From assembly GCF_900141995.1 (NCBI RefSeq), contig NZ_FQZA01000019.1:1-32803 (forward strand): a stretch of 32,803 nucleotides of DNA, written 5' to 3'. Within the stretch, counting starts at the first letter, position 1, and every line of letters begins with the position of its first letter. Shown piece after piece: positions 1 through 8,837 of this stretch. The DNA is from Palleronia salina. Its GTDB lineage: Bacteria > Pseudomonadota > Alphaproteobacteria > Rhodobacterales > Rhodobacteraceae. The notes below the pieces were generated by a model. That model did not search any database. It saw only the letters and a program-made list of their open reading frames with translations, and had not been told where the DNA came from. A program made the position numbers and the translations under genes.

Positions 1-262
1 TCTTCTCGCCGTGCTCGGCAGCCAGCCCCGCCATCATCTTCGCGAAGATGCCTTTGTCGCTCCAACGCTTCCAGCGGTTGTAGAGCGTCTTGTGCGGGCC
101 ATATTCCTTCGGTGCATCTCGCCAGCGCAAGCCATTGCGATTGATGAAGATAATCCCGCTCAGGACGCGTCGATCATCGACGCGGGGCTTGCCATGGGAC
201 TTCGGGAAGTAGGGCTCCAGACGCGCCATCTGCGCATCGCTGAGCCAGAAGAGATCAGACAT
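1..262 (-). CDS. IS5-family transposase, N-terminal part (cut by window edge)
   Basis: The minus strand from the ATG at 262 reads MSDLFWLSDAQMARLEPYFP followed by KSHGKPRVDDRRVLSG and then a stretch containing NRNGLRWRDAPKEYGPHKT. This is the typical start of the N-terminal domain (DUF4096-like) of IS5-family DDE transposases that are very common in Rhodobacteraceae. Only about 87 residues are inside the window and the catalytic DDE residues lie beyond its left edge. The frame is open with no internal stop, so this part is not visibly degraded. The terminal repeat of the element probably lies somewhere between 263 and about 330, but without the other end of the element it cannot be fixed. The family call is firm; whether the whole element is intact cannot be judged here. 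Confidence 0.85.
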   Translation of the reverse strand, partial: MSDLFWLSDAQMARLEPYFPKSHGKPRVDDRRVLSGIIFINRNGLRWRDAPKEYGPHKTLYNRWKRWSDKGIFAKMMAGLAAEHGEK

Positions 263-816
263 GTCACCGCTCAGTTTTCTGGCGGTGAATCACGCCCTTC
301 CGCTCAGATCAATGGGTCCTGAGCCTAAGCCCTGCCGCCGAAATCGCCGGCGCGCATAGGGCTCGGGCACCGCGCAATCCGATGGGATGGAGAGGCCCCC
401 TATACCTGCCGCTACGTCATTTTTGTGGAGTAGCGCGGCGAGATCCATCACGTCGGCCCCTTCCCCGCTGGCCGCCGGCCGTCAGGAAATGCACGTCTGC
501 CCGAGTGCCGACAAAGGCAACGGGAATCCGCCGGAGGCCGGCGGCCGGGGCGGTGATCGAGATTGCCGGCGGCTTATTCCGGGTGCTCCGATCACATCCA
601 CAGGCCCATGCCGCATTTACAACTCCGGAGTGCGGGGGTTTATTCCGCCCGGCCATGGCCTGACCGCAATCGGAAGACTTTCCGGAACGACCAACGTGCA
701 TTCGCCCGCGAGAATTCGTTTCAATAGCGTCTGGATCTTTGGCCGCGATCTTTGAGGGTTTCGTTCCCACCACCCCCGTGCGAGGATCGGGCTTCATCGA
801 ACAACCGGGAGCCGAC
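263..816. other. Gene-free stretch between IS5 end and the sensor kinase gene
   Basis: No convincing gene is seen in these roughly 550 bases. Open frames exist on both strands but overlap each other and match no family I know. The first ~60 bases should contain the end of the IS5-like element. The remainder is upstream sequence of the sensor gene and contains several short GC-rich inverted words (CCGGCGG/CCGCCGG type around 530-575). No clear sigma-70 or EcfG-type (GGAAC-N16/17-CGTT) promoter could be assigned. Confidence 0.5.
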
Positions 817-3800
817 GTGGCGGGCAGCGATACATTGAGGGGCGTTGTTGGCGTCGGGGCCTCTGCCGGGGGGCTGGAAGCTTTGAACGAGCTTGTCGCC
901 GCGATCCCCGAGGGCAGCGGGCTGGCCTTCGTGGTCGTTCAGCACCTGTCGCCCGATCATCCGTCGATCATGGACGAATTGCTTTCGTCGCACACCGCCC
1001 TGCCGGTGCGGAAGATCGAAGACGGCATGGAGATCTCGCCCGACCAGATCTTCGTCATCCCGTCCGGGCCCGCGCTGGAAGTCGTCGACGGACGGTTCCA
1101 CCTTCTGCCGCGCGACGACCGCAAGGGCATCCGGACACCGATAGATGTCTTCCTGACGTCGCTGTCCGAGGCCTATGGCGAGGACGCGTGCTGTGTCATC
1201 CTGTCGGGGACCGGCACGGACGGAACCCTTGGTCTCAAGGCGATCAAGGCCGGCGGCGGCGTCGCCATCGTTCAGGAGGCGGCATCGGCCCGGTTCCCCG
1301 GGATGCCGGACAGCGCGGCGGCCACGGGGGTCGTCGATGCGCGCCTGCCGGCCGGCGACGTGCCGGCCAACCTGATTTCGCTGCTCAATCACCGCGACGA
1401 AGTCCGCAACGGACACCGCGGCGACGCCGTGTTCACGACGATCGAGGCGCGGCTGGACCAGATCCTTGAGCTGCTGGCGGCCGAGGACGGCCAGGATTTC
1501 TCGAGCTACAAGCCGGGCACGCTGGTGCGACGGATCGAGCGGCGCATGATGCTGCGGATGAAGCACGACATCGATGATTACGTGGAGAATCTCCGGGCCG
1601 ACCCGGACGAGCGGACCCGCCTGCTTCAGGATTTCCTGATCGGCGTGACGCGCTTCTTCCGTGATCCGAAGGCCTTCAATGCCCTGACAGGGCAGGTCAT
1701 CGCGCCTTTGCTGGATCGTGACCAGGACAAGTTCCGCGTCTGGGTGCCGGGCTGTTCCACCGGAGAGGAAGCCTACACCATCGGCATCCTGTTTTCCGAA
1801 GCGTTGCGCAAGGCCGACGACCGCCGTGAATTGCAGATCTTCGGCACCGATATCGACCTCAACAGCCTGCGCCATGCCCGGGCGGCGATGTATTCGGACG
1901 CCGCGCTCGAGGGGATGCCCGACGCATTGATCGAGCGGTATTTCACCGCGCAGGAGGGCTACCACCAGGTCGGTCATCGGCTGCGCGAACGGGTTGCCTT
2001 CGCGCCGCACAACCTGCTGCGCGATCCGCCATTCTCGCGCATCGATCTCATTTCGTGCCGGAACCTGCTGATCTATCTCAATGCGGACGGTCAGAATTCG
2101 GTAATGCCACGGTTCCACTACGCGCTGCGGAATTCCGGTTTCCTGTTCCTCGGGCCCTCGGAATCCGCCGATGGCCGGGGCACCTATTTCTCGGCCGTTT
2201 CGCGCGAACACAGGATCTACCGGCGCAACGACTCGGCATCGGTGGGCTTTTCGGCTTTGACCGGCCGGCGTCCGCCGCAATCGGTGATGCCCCAACGCCA
2301 TATCGACACGACCGAACCGATCTCCTTCGGCCATCCGCCCAAGAGCCTGGATTATGAATCCAGGATCGACCAGATGTTTCTCGAGCGGCACGCGCCGCCC
2401 TTTTTCGTCGTCAATGCCTCGGATGAGGTGAGCTATCTTTCGGGAACGCTGGGCCCTTACGTGCGTCCGGCGAAAGGAGCGCTGTCGGCGAGGGTCGAGG
2501 ATCTTTTGCTGCCGGAGCTGCGGTCCGTGGTGCGACCCTTGGTGGCGCAGGTGCGCGACGAGGGCGGACCGAAGACCGAGATCGCGGTGATCACGGTGGA
2601 CGAGCGGTCGCAATGGCTGCGAGTCACCGTCGACCGCCTGCCGTTCTCGGATGGCGACGCGATGATCGTGCTTCAGCAGGTCGAGCGCGTCAGCGAGGCG
2701 CAACCCGCACAGACGCAAAGCCGGGCCGACCCGATGCGGGCCGCCGAAGAGGAACTGTCATCGCTGCGCCGGCGCCTGCACAGCGCCGAGGCCGGACACG
2801 CCGCGTCCGAGCAGGAGCTGCGCAGCGCCAACGAAGAACTCCTGTCGATGAACGAGGAATTGCAGAGCTCGAACGAAGAGCTCGAAACCTCGCGCGAGGA
2901 ATTGCAGTCCATCAACGAAGAGCTCGAGACGATCAACGCCGAACTGTTGGAGAACAACGCGCAGCTGAACGAGGCCAATTCCGACCTGAAGAACGTCCTC
3001 GACAGCACCGATATCCCCAAGCTGATCCTGGCCCAGGGCCTGATCGTGCGGCGCTTCACCCGCAGCGCCCGTGACCTGCTCCATATCGACGACCGGGATG
3101 TCGGACGGAAGGTCACCGACCTCAAGTGGCGCATCGACTATCCCGAGCTTGCCGACGATGTGCGCCAGGTCGAAGAGACGCTCCAGGTGGTCGACCGTGA
3201 AATCACCAATTCCGCGACCGACGAATACTACCAGGTCCGGGTCCGGCCCTACCGCAGTATCGACGACCGGCTGGACGGCTGCATCATCACCTTCTTCGAC
3301 GTCACGCGGCGCAAGCGGGCCGAGCTCGAACTGCGCGAAAGCCGCGAAAGGTTGGCGGCCGCGCTGGAGGCCGGTGAACTGGGCGTGCACGTGTACTACC
3401 CCGAAACCGGCACGCTGATCTGGGACGACCGGATGCGCGAAATCTGGAACGTCGCCGAGGACCGCGAGATCGACTACGAGCTGTTCCTCGACCGGATTCA
3501 CCCCGAGGATCGGGGGACCACGCAGAAGGCCGTGGATGCAGCGTTCGATCCGGACGGGGACGGTAAATACGTGGCCGAGTACAGGGTCCTGCAAGCGGAT
3601 GGCCCACCGAAATGGGTGCGCGCCGATGGCAGCGTGCGGCGCCAGAATGGCGCGCCCGACCGCCTGGTGGGTACCGTCCGGGATGTGACCGAGCGGCACG
3701 AGGCCGAACAGCGGATGCAGGAATACGCCGCCCGGCTCGAGCTGACCTACGAGGTCACGGGCATCGGCGCCTGGGAGTGGCACATGGAAGGGGATGTCTC

Positions 3801-4695
3801 GGAGTGGACCCCCAACATGTTCGACATTCTCGGGGCGCCACGCGATGCGCAGCCGTCGCTGACGATGTTCTCGGAGTTCATCCTGGACGACGATCGCGAC
3901 CGGGTCATGGGCGAGCTCGAGGCCGCCGTCGAAAGCGGCGAGCTGTTCGACACGCAGTTCCAGATCCGCCGCGGAGACGGGGAAGAGCGTGTGCTGATGG
4001 CCAAGGGGCGGGTCATCTACGATCGCTCGGGCAAGCCGGTCAGCATGATCGGCATCAACTACGACGTGACCGAGGAGGTCGAGAAGGAAGCGCGGCGCGA
4101 TCTGCTGACGAACGAGCTGAACCACCGCGTCAAGAACTCGCTCGCCACGATCCAGTCCATCGCGTCGCAGACCATCCGCCACGCGCCCGACATGGCGACG
4201 TTCAAGAAAAGCTTCCTGGGCCGCGTTCGCGCGATCTCGCGGGCGCATGACCTTCTGATCAACGGGGAAACAACCGAGGTGACGGTCGCCGACATGGTGG
4301 CGACCCAGATCGAACCCTACGCGTCGCGCGCCGACGACAAGGTTGAGACCCGGGGCCCGCGCATCCTGCTGGGGCCCAGCGTCGCACACGCCCTTGGCCT
4401 GGTGCTGCACGAGCTGGCCACGAATGCCTCGAAATACGGCGCGCTGTCGACCGGGGCCGGCCGGATCGAGATCACGTGGGAGCCGACGACGCGCGACGAC
4501 CTGCCGGCGGTGCGGATCGTCTGGCGCGAAACCGGTGGCCCGCCCGTGACCGAGCCCGAGCGGTCCGGGTTCGGGTCGGTCCTCATGAAGGAAACCCTGT
4601 CGTACAGCATCGGCGGATCAACACAAATCGACTACGGCGCCGATGGCATCGTTGCGACGATCGAATGCACGCTGCGTTCGGGAGACGAACGATGA
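817..4695 (+). CDS. CheB-CheR-PAS-HWE hybrid sensor histidine kinase
   Basis: A cytoplasmic multi-domain sensor of about 1292 residues without membrane segments. Domains in order: CheB methylesterase-like (about 8-185; GASAGG serine motif, QHLSPDH histidine, SGTGTDG aspartate, so the triad looks intact); CheR methyltransferase-like (about 210-475; GCSTGEEAYTIG SAM motif, RNLLIYL); a PAS-like segment; a long coiled coil with repeated NEEL/INEELE heptads (about 640-725); three further PAS domains; and an HWE-type kinase core (about 1095-1290) with phospho-acceptor His1103 in NELNHRVKNSL, the ATP-binding HELATNASKYGAL box and the WRE motif. I chose the GTG at 817 because GGGAG lies 6 bases upstream and the CheB fold begins directly after it; a TTG at 739 would add 26 unconserved residues. 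The stop overlaps the response regulator start. The signal sensed is unknown. Confidence 0.9.
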   Translation: MAGSDTLRGVVGVGASAGGLEALNELVAAIPEGSGLAFVVVQHLSPDHPSIMDELLSSHTALPVRKIEDGMEISPDQIFVIPSGPALEVVDGRFHLLPRDDRKGIRTPIDVFLTSLSEAYGEDACCVILSGTGTDGTLGLKAIKAGGGVAIVQEAASARFPGMPDSAAATGVVDARLPAGDVPANLISLLNHRDEVRNGHRGDAVFTTIEARLDQILELLAAEDGQDFSSYKPGTLVRRIERRMMLRMKHDIDDYVENLRADPDERTRLLQDFLIGVTRFFRDPKAFNALTGQVIAPLLDRDQDKFRVWVPGCSTGEEAYTIGILFSEALRKADDRRELQIFGTDIDLNSLRHARAAMYSDAALEGMPDALIERYFTAQEGYHQVGHRLRERVAFAPHNLLRDPPFSRIDLISCRNLLIYLNADGQNSVMPRFHYALRNSGFLFLGPSESADGRGTYFSAVSREHRIYRRNDSASVGFSALTGRRPPQSVMPQRHIDTTEPISFGHPPKSLDYESRIDQMFLERHAPPFFVVNASDEVSYLSGTLGPYVRPAKGALSARVEDLLLPELRSVVRPLVAQVRDEGGPKTEIAVITVDERSQWLRVTVDRLPFSDGDAMIVLQQVERVSEAQPAQTQSRADPMRAAEEELSSLRRRLHSAEAGHAASEQELRSANEELLSMNEELQSSNEELETSREELQSINEELETINAELLENNAQLNEANSDLKNVLDSTDIPKLILAQGLIVRRFTRSARDLLHIDDRDVGRKVTDLKWRIDYPELADDVRQVEETLQVVDREITNSATDEYYQVRVRPYRSIDDRLDGCIITFFDVTRRKRAELELRESRERLAAALEAGELGVHVYYPETGTLIWDDRMREIWNVAEDREIDYELFLDRIHPEDRGTTQKAVDAAFDPDGDGKYVAEYRVLQADGPPKWVRADGSVRRQNGAPDRLVGTVRDVTERHEAEQRMQEYAARLELTYEVTGIGAWEWHMEGDVSEWTPNMFDILGAPRDAQPSLTMFSEFILDDDRDRVMGELEAAVESGELFDTQFQIRRGDGEERVLMAKGRVIYDRSGKPVSMIGINYDVTEEVEKEARRDLLTNELNHRVKNSLATIQSIASQTIRHAPDMATFKKSFLGRVRAISRAHDLLINGETTEVTVADMVATQIEPYASRADDKVETRGPRILLGPSVAHALGLVLHELATNASKYGALSTGAGRIEITWEPTTRDDLPAVRIVWRETGGPPVTEPERSGFGSVLMKETLSYSIGGSTQIDYGADGIVATIECTLRSGDER

Positions 4696-5045
4696 CGCAG
4701 CTGGTTCTGGTGCTCGAGGACGAGGCGGTGGTCGCCATGGATATCGCCGCCGAGATCAAGGACGCCGGCTGGCGCGTGCTCGGTCCGGCGGGCACGCTGG
4801 AGCGCGCCGGCGAGTTGCTGGAGGTCGAGCGTCCGGCCGCCGCGATCCTCGACGTCAACCTGGGCGGCAAGCGGTCCATCGACCTGGCGCGACAGCTGCG
4901 CGACGATGGCGTGGCGATCCTGTTCCTGACGGGCTACGCGCCCGGGGTGATCCCCGACGAGTTGTCGGAATGTCCCATCCTTCCCAAGCCGATCGACCTG
5001 GACGCATTGGTGCGCCAGCTGGCCGAGCTCGCACCGCGGGACTGA
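4692..5045 (+). CDS. Single-domain response regulator
   Basis: A 117-residue receiver domain with no output domain. It carries the acidic pocket (Glu9, Asp10, Glu11), the phospho-acceptor Asp54 in AAILDVNLGG, the conserved Thr in FLTGYA and the Lys in LPKPIDL near the C-terminus. The ATG at 4692 overlaps the TGA of the kinase gene (ATGA), so the two are translationally coupled and almost certainly form a cognate pair. HWE kinases are often paired with stand-alone receivers that act as phosphate sinks or by protein-protein contact; that role here is inference. The gene ends 9 bases before the end of the convergent lysR gene and no hairpin terminator is visible between them. Confidence 0.93.
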   Translation: MTQLVLVLEDEAVVAMDIAAEIKDAGWRVLGPAGTLERAGELLEVERPAAAILDVNLGGKRSIDLARQLRDDGVAILFLTGYAPGVIPDELSECPILPKPIDLDALVRQLAELAPRD

Positions 5046-5054
5046 CGGCCCGCT

Positions 5055-6002
5055 CTACGGCCCCCAGACGATCGAGGTCTGGTGGCGTTCGATCGCGGCG
5101 CGCAGGGCGTCGAACTCCTTCAGGATGTGGTTGGCCAGTTGCTCGGCCGCGGGCAGCCGGGCCTCGCGCGCGCGCAGGATGCCCAGGGATCGCGGCGGTT
5201 GCGGGATATCGAGCGGCAGCACGGTCACCTGCCGGTCCTTGCGGTGCGCGAAACAGACCGAGTGGGGCAGGATCGTCAGCGCGTCGGTTTCTTCGAGGTA
5301 GTTCAGCACCGACAGCAGCGACCCGCCGGAATAGCGGATACAGACCTCGGGCAGGTCGAGGTTCAGCAGGATCGTGTGCAGGTCGGCCAGCAGCGGCGAG
5401 CCGGGCAGGGGGGCGATCCACGGATAGTCCGCCACGTCGGTCCGGTTGAGCGTCTTGCGCCGGAGCAGGGGGTGACCCACCCGGCAGGCGACCACGTTGC
5501 GCGCCTTCAGGATGGGAGTGAAGCGGAACTCGGGCTTCGACTTCATCGCGCCCAGCGGACAGATCGCGAGGTCCAGCCGCTTGGCCGCGATGCTGGTTTC
5601 CAGGTCCTTCAGGTTGCCATAGCCCTGCTCGACCAGGATATCCGGCGCGATCCGCTGGAAGCCGCCGATCATCCCGCTGATGAAGGCGTCCATGAAGAAG
5701 GGCACGCCCGCGATCCGGACCGTGCCCGCCGACCCGGCGCGGAAGCTGCTCATCGCCTCGGTCGCCTCGCGCGATGCTTGCAGGATCACCCGGCCGTGGC
5801 GGGCCAGCTCGCTGCCGATGAGCGTCGGGGCCAGGGGGCGGCGGCCCGGCTGGAACAAGGGTTCGCCCACCCGCTTCTCGAGCGCCGAAAGGGTGCGCGA
5901 GACGGCCGGCTGCGACAGGCCCAGTTCCTCGGCCGCGGCGGTGACGCCGCCGTATTCGATGACGGCGGCCAGGTGGACCAGGTGCTTTTCCTCGAACTTC
6001 AT
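5055..6002 (-). CDS. LysR-family transcriptional regulator of the aromatic operon
   Basis: A 315-residue protein with an N-terminal winged helix-turn-helix (about residues 5-63; AAAEELGLSQPAVSRTLSAL is the recognition region) and a periplasmic-binding-like effector domain from about 90 on. Length and layout are normal for LysR regulators. It is divergent from the ring-cleavage dioxygenase operon starting at 6144, the usual arrangement for a LysR activator of an adjacent aromatic pathway, so its inducer is probably a pathway substrate or intermediate such as a (hydroxy)quinol or muconate-type compound (inference). A perfect inverted repeat overlaps its own start codon (6000-6016), suggesting autoregulation. 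The specific subfamily is not resolved. Confidence 0.93.
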   Translation of the reverse strand: MKFEEKHLVHLAAVIEYGGVTAAAEELGLSQPAVSRTLSALEKRVGEPLFQPGRRPLAPTLIGSELARHGRVILQASREATEAMSSFRAGSAGTVRIAGVPFFMDAFISGMIGGFQRIAPDILVEQGYGNLKDLETSIAAKRLDLAICPLGAMKSKPEFRFTPILKARNVVACRVGHPLLRRKTLNRTDVADYPWIAPLPGSPLLADLHTILLNLDLPEVCIRYSGGSLLSVLNYLEETDALTILPHSVCFAHRKDRQVTVLPLDIPQPPRSLGILRAREARLPAAEQLANHILKEFDALRAAIERHQTSIVWGP

Positions 6003-6016
6003 AACGGATTGTTATG
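6000..6016. promoter_or_regulatory. LysR-type operator candidate, CATAAC-N5-GTTATG
   Basis: A perfect 6-bp inverted repeat with a 5-bp spacer, holding the T-N11-A pattern of LysR boxes. It covers the lysR start codon (CAT at 6000-6002 on this strand). A second, shorter symmetric word, GCAA-T-TTGC, lies at 6026-6034, one to two helical turns away and inside TGAGCAATTTGCA, also T-N11-A. The pair fits the recognition/activation site arrangement in a divergent LysR promoter. Function is inferred from position and symmetry only. Confidence 0.5.
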
Positions 6017-6143
6017 TCGTTTTGAGCAATTTGCATAGCGCGGCGTCGAACCCGGCGTATCTTTCTTTCCCACAGGTGGGCTGTTGCGCAACTTTCAACT
6101 GCCGGCCCGCCAAGGTCATACGGACGTCAGGGAGGACGCGCAC

Positions 6144-7109
6144 GTGAGCAGCATCAGGGGCTACCACCATCTGACCATGAGCACCGACGGTGCGCAGGAG
6201 GATTTCGACTTTTTCACCAAGACGCTCGGCCTGCACTCGGTCAAGCGGACGGTGCTGTTCGACGGGACCATCCCCGTCTACCACCTGTATTACGGGTCCA
6301 AGAACGGTGACGAGTCGACGATCATCACCACCTTCCCGTTCCGCAAGCCCGGCGTCTACGGCCGCCGCGGCACCAACCAGTCGAAGATCGTGCAGCAGGC
6401 GATCCCGGTCGGCGCCTCGGACTACTGGGTGAACCGGTTGGGCGAGCACGGCATCGAAGCGAAGACGAGCAATCGCTTCGGCATCGACCGGGTGGATTTC
6501 CGGCATCCCTGCGGGATCGAGATGCAGCTGGTCGAGAACCCCGGCGACATGCGCCCGTCGATCGTCAGCGAAGAGGCAGGCGTCACGGCCGAACACGGCA
6601 TCAAGGGCATTTACGGCGGCGTGGTCGCGGTCATGGACAAGACCGCCATGGACGACTTCCTGACCATCGCGCTGCCCATGAAGAAGATGGCCGACGACGA
6701 GAACGGCATGGCCTACGAGGTGCCGAACGCGAACGGCCCCACCAGCGTCGTCGAGGTGATGGAGATCCGCGACGAGGCCCAGGGCACCTGGACCCTGTCG
6801 GGCGGCACCATCCACCACTTCGCGCTGAACACCGGCGACGAAGAGAACCAGATGAACCTGCGCGCCCATATCGAGGGTCTGGGGTTCACCGACATCTCGG
6901 AACAGAAGGACCGGATGTATTTCAAGTCGTGCTACGTGCGCAGCCCCGGCGGCGCGCTGTTCGAACTGGCCTGGACCGTGCCCGAGGGCTGGGCGCGCGA
7001 CGAGCCCGCCGACGCCATCGGCCAGACGCTGGTGTTCCCGCCCTGGTTCGAGGACCGCAAGTCCGAACTGATCGAGGGACTCGAGCCCGCCAGCTTCCAG
7101 GACGCCTGA
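6144..7109 (+). CDS. PcpA/MhqO-type ring-cleaving dioxygenase (VOC family), probable hydroquinone 1,2-dioxygenase
   Basis: A 321-residue two-module vicinal-oxygen-chelate protein predicted to open the ring of (substituted) hydroquinones with O2 and Fe(II). Candidate metal ligands are His9 (GYHHLT), His225 (TIHHFALN) and Glu274 (ALFELAW). Their spacings (216 and 49 residues) equal those I recall for PcpA, 2,6-dichlorohydroquinone dioxygenase (His11, His227, Glu276). I chose the GTG at 6144 because GGGAGG lies about 8 bases upstream; an ATG at 6084 would add 20 unconserved residues. It is the first gene of the operon under the divergent lysR and is followed after 3 bases by an MhqD-like hydrolase, echoing the Bacillus Mhq genes. 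The exact substrate cannot be told from sequence. Confidence 0.85.
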   Translation: MSSIRGYHHLTMSTDGAQEDFDFFTKTLGLHSVKRTVLFDGTIPVYHLYYGSKNGDESTIITTFPFRKPGVYGRRGTNQSKIVQQAIPVGASDYWVNRLGEHGIEAKTSNRFGIDRVDFRHPCGIEMQLVENPGDMRPSIVSEEAGVTAEHGIKGIYGGVVAVMDKTAMDDFLTIALPMKKMADDENGMAYEVPNANGPTSVVEVMEIRDEAQGTWTLSGGTIHHFALNTGDEENQMNLRAHIEGLGFTDISEQKDRMYFKSCYVRSPGGALFELAWTVPEGWARDEPADAIGQTLVFPPWFEDRKSELIEGLEPASFQDA

Positions 7110-7112
7110 GGC

Positions 7113-7757
7113 TTGGCCGAGCTGGTCACATCCGGGGCAGACCCCGCGACGGCCCGCGCCGTCGCGGTGGTGCTGCACGGGCGCGGGCAGACGCCCGGCT
7201 ACATGCTGGAGGCCGTGGTGTCGCGGCTGAGCACACCCGACCTGCACTGCGTGTTGCCCGCCGCGCCCGGCGAGGGCTGGTACGACGCCAAGGCGGTCGA
7301 GGCGCTGAGCGCCGACACCGAGACCCAGCTTATCGCCGCGCTGGACCTGGTGGCCGGGGCCGAGGCGGCAGCGCGCGCGGCCTGCTCGGGCAAGCCGCTG
7401 ATCCTGATCGGATTTTCACAGGGTGCCTGTCTCGTGATCGAGCACCTGATGCGCGGCGGGCAGGCGGACGCGGCCGCCATGCTGACCGGTTGCCGCGTCG
7501 GTGCGGCGACCGACGATCTGCCCCGCGCCGAGCTGTCGGGACTGCCCGTCTACTGCACCAATGGCGACGCCGATCCGTGGATCCCGACCTGGGCCTTCCA
7601 GAAGGCGGTCGCCGATTTCATCACCGCCGGCGCGCGGGTGCGCAGCGACGTGCTGCCCGGCCGCGCCCACGAGATCGCGGCCCCCGAGATCGCCGCGCTG
7701 GACGCGCTCTGCGCTGCCATCGCGGACGGCACCGCTCCGTTCGGAGATAGCCCATGA
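7113..7757 (+). CDS. Alpha/beta hydrolase, phospholipase/carboxylesterase (MhqD-like)
   Basis: A 214-residue serine hydrolase of the abhydrolase_2 (phospholipase/carboxylesterase) family. The nucleophile elbow is GFSQG with Ser102; the acid is in GDADPWIP and the histidine in PGRAHEI near the C-terminus, so the triad looks complete. The HGRGQTP loop forms the oxyanion side. The start is TTG at 7113, 3 bases after the dioxygenase stop; no better in-frame start lies nearby. It overlaps the maleylacetate reductase start by ATGA. In Bacillus, MhqD-type hydrolases accompany MhqO-type hydroquinone dioxygenases, and here too it probably acts on a ring-cleavage product or an ester-type precursor. That is inference; the substrate is unknown. 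Confidence 0.85.
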   Translation: MAELVTSGADPATARAVAVVLHGRGQTPGYMLEAVVSRLSTPDLHCVLPAAPGEGWYDAKAVEALSADTETQLIAALDLVAGAEAAARAACSGKPLILIGFSQGACLVIEHLMRGGQADAAAMLTGCRVGAATDDLPRAELSGLPVYCTNGDADPWIPTWAFQKAVADFITAGARVRSDVLPGRAHEIAAPEIAALDALCAAIADGTAPFGDSP

Positions 7758-8809
7758 CCCCGTTCGTCTTTCCCGGCATCCTGACGCGCGTGGTCTTCGG
7801 CCGCGGGACGCTTGCGCAGACCGGCGACGAGGTCGCGCGCCTGGGGGGCAAGCGGGCGCTGGTTCTGACCACGCCGCCCCAGGCCGAAGACGGCGCCGCG
7901 CTGGCCGACCGGCTGGGTGACATGGCCGCCGGCACCTTCACCGAGGCCGCCATGCACACGCCCGTCGAGGTCACGGCCCGCGCGATTGCGGCATTCGACG
8001 CGGCGGGCGCCGACTGCGTGGTGTCGCTGGGCGGCGGGTCGACGATCGGGCTGGGCAAGGCCATCGCCACCCGCAAGGGCTGCGATCACGTGGCGATCCC
8101 CACCACCTATGCCGGGTCCGAGATGACCGACATCCTGGGCGAGACCGAGGGCGGCGAGAAGACCACCCGCCGCGACGCCTCGATCCGCCCGGAGACGGTG
8201 ATCTACGACGTGGACCTGACGCTGGGCCTGCCGGTGGAGCTGTCGGTGAAATCCGCGCTGAACGCCTCGGCCCACGCGATCGAGGCGCTCTACGCACCCG
8301 ACGCGAACCCGGTCACCAGCCTCATGTCGCTGGAAGCCCTGCGCGCCATTCGCGACGCGCTGCCCGGGCTGCGCACCGCGCCGAAGGATCCCGAGATCCG
8401 GGGGCAGCTGCTTTACGGTGCATGGCTGTGTTCGACCGCGCTGGGATATGTCGCCATGTCGCTGCACCACAAGCTGGCGCACGTGGTCGGCGGTTCGTTC
8501 GACATGCCCCATGCCGACACCCACGCCATCCTGCTGCCCCACACGGCGGGCTTCAACGCCGGCGGGACGGACGCGCTGGACCCGGTGGCCGACCTGCTGG
8601 GCGGCTCGGTCGGCGGCGGGCTGTGGGACCTTGCTAGGGACGCGGGTGCGCCGCTGCGGCTGGCCGACCTGGGCCTGACCGAGGCCGACCTGGACCGCGC
8701 CTCCGAGATCGCGCTGAAGAACAAGTACGAAAACCCCCGGCCCTTCGATCGGGAGGATATCCGGGGACTGCTGCAGGCCGCATGGGAGGGTAGGCGGCCT
8801 GCAGCGTGA
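7754..8809 (+). CDS. Maleylacetate reductase (iron-containing ADH family)
   Basis: A 351-residue protein of the Fe-ADH/maleylacetate reductase family, reducing maleylacetate to 3-oxoadipate with NAD(P)H. Visible features: the N-terminal FGRGTL element, the nucleotide-binding glycine motif SLGGGSTIGLGKAI, PTTYAGSEMTDILG, and in the C-terminal helical half NASAHAIEALYAP, SLHHKLAHVVGG and MPHADTHAILLPH, which supply the conserved His residues. Length is typical. The ATG overlaps the hydrolase stop (ATGA). It connects with the hydroxyquinol-type dioxygenase at the far end of the operon, whose product tautomerises to maleylacetate, and possibly also with the PcpA-like product after oxidation. This is one of the most secure functional calls in the cluster. 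Confidence 0.92.
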   Translation: MTPFVFPGILTRVVFGRGTLAQTGDEVARLGGKRALVLTTPPQAEDGAALADRLGDMAAGTFTEAAMHTPVEVTARAIAAFDAAGADCVVSLGGGSTIGLGKAIATRKGCDHVAIPTTYAGSEMTDILGETEGGEKTTRRDASIRPETVIYDVDLTLGLPVELSVKSALNASAHAIEALYAPDANPVTSLMSLEALRAIRDALPGLRTAPKDPEIRGQLLYGAWLCSTALGYVAMSLHHKLAHVVGGSFDMPHADTHAILLPHTAGFNAGGTDALDPVADLLGGSVGGGLWDLARDAGAPLRLADLGLTEADLDRASEIALKNKYENPRPFDREDIRGLLQAAWEGRRPAA

Positions 8810-8837
8810 CAAACACACCGAGGGAGGAGAGACCAAA

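Noticed and set aside
676-740. GGAAC at about 681 as an EcfG (general stress) -35 element before the HWE kinase gene.
   Set aside because: The matching CGTT lies about 28 bases downstream rather than 16-17, so the spacing is wrong.
721-2718. A 665-residue open frame antisense to the sensor kinase (and another at 2758-4410).
   Set aside because: Third-codon GC bias of the sense gene keeps the antisense frames open. Their products are Arg/Gly/His-rich and match no family, while the sense strand has clear CheB, CheR, PAS and kinase motifs.
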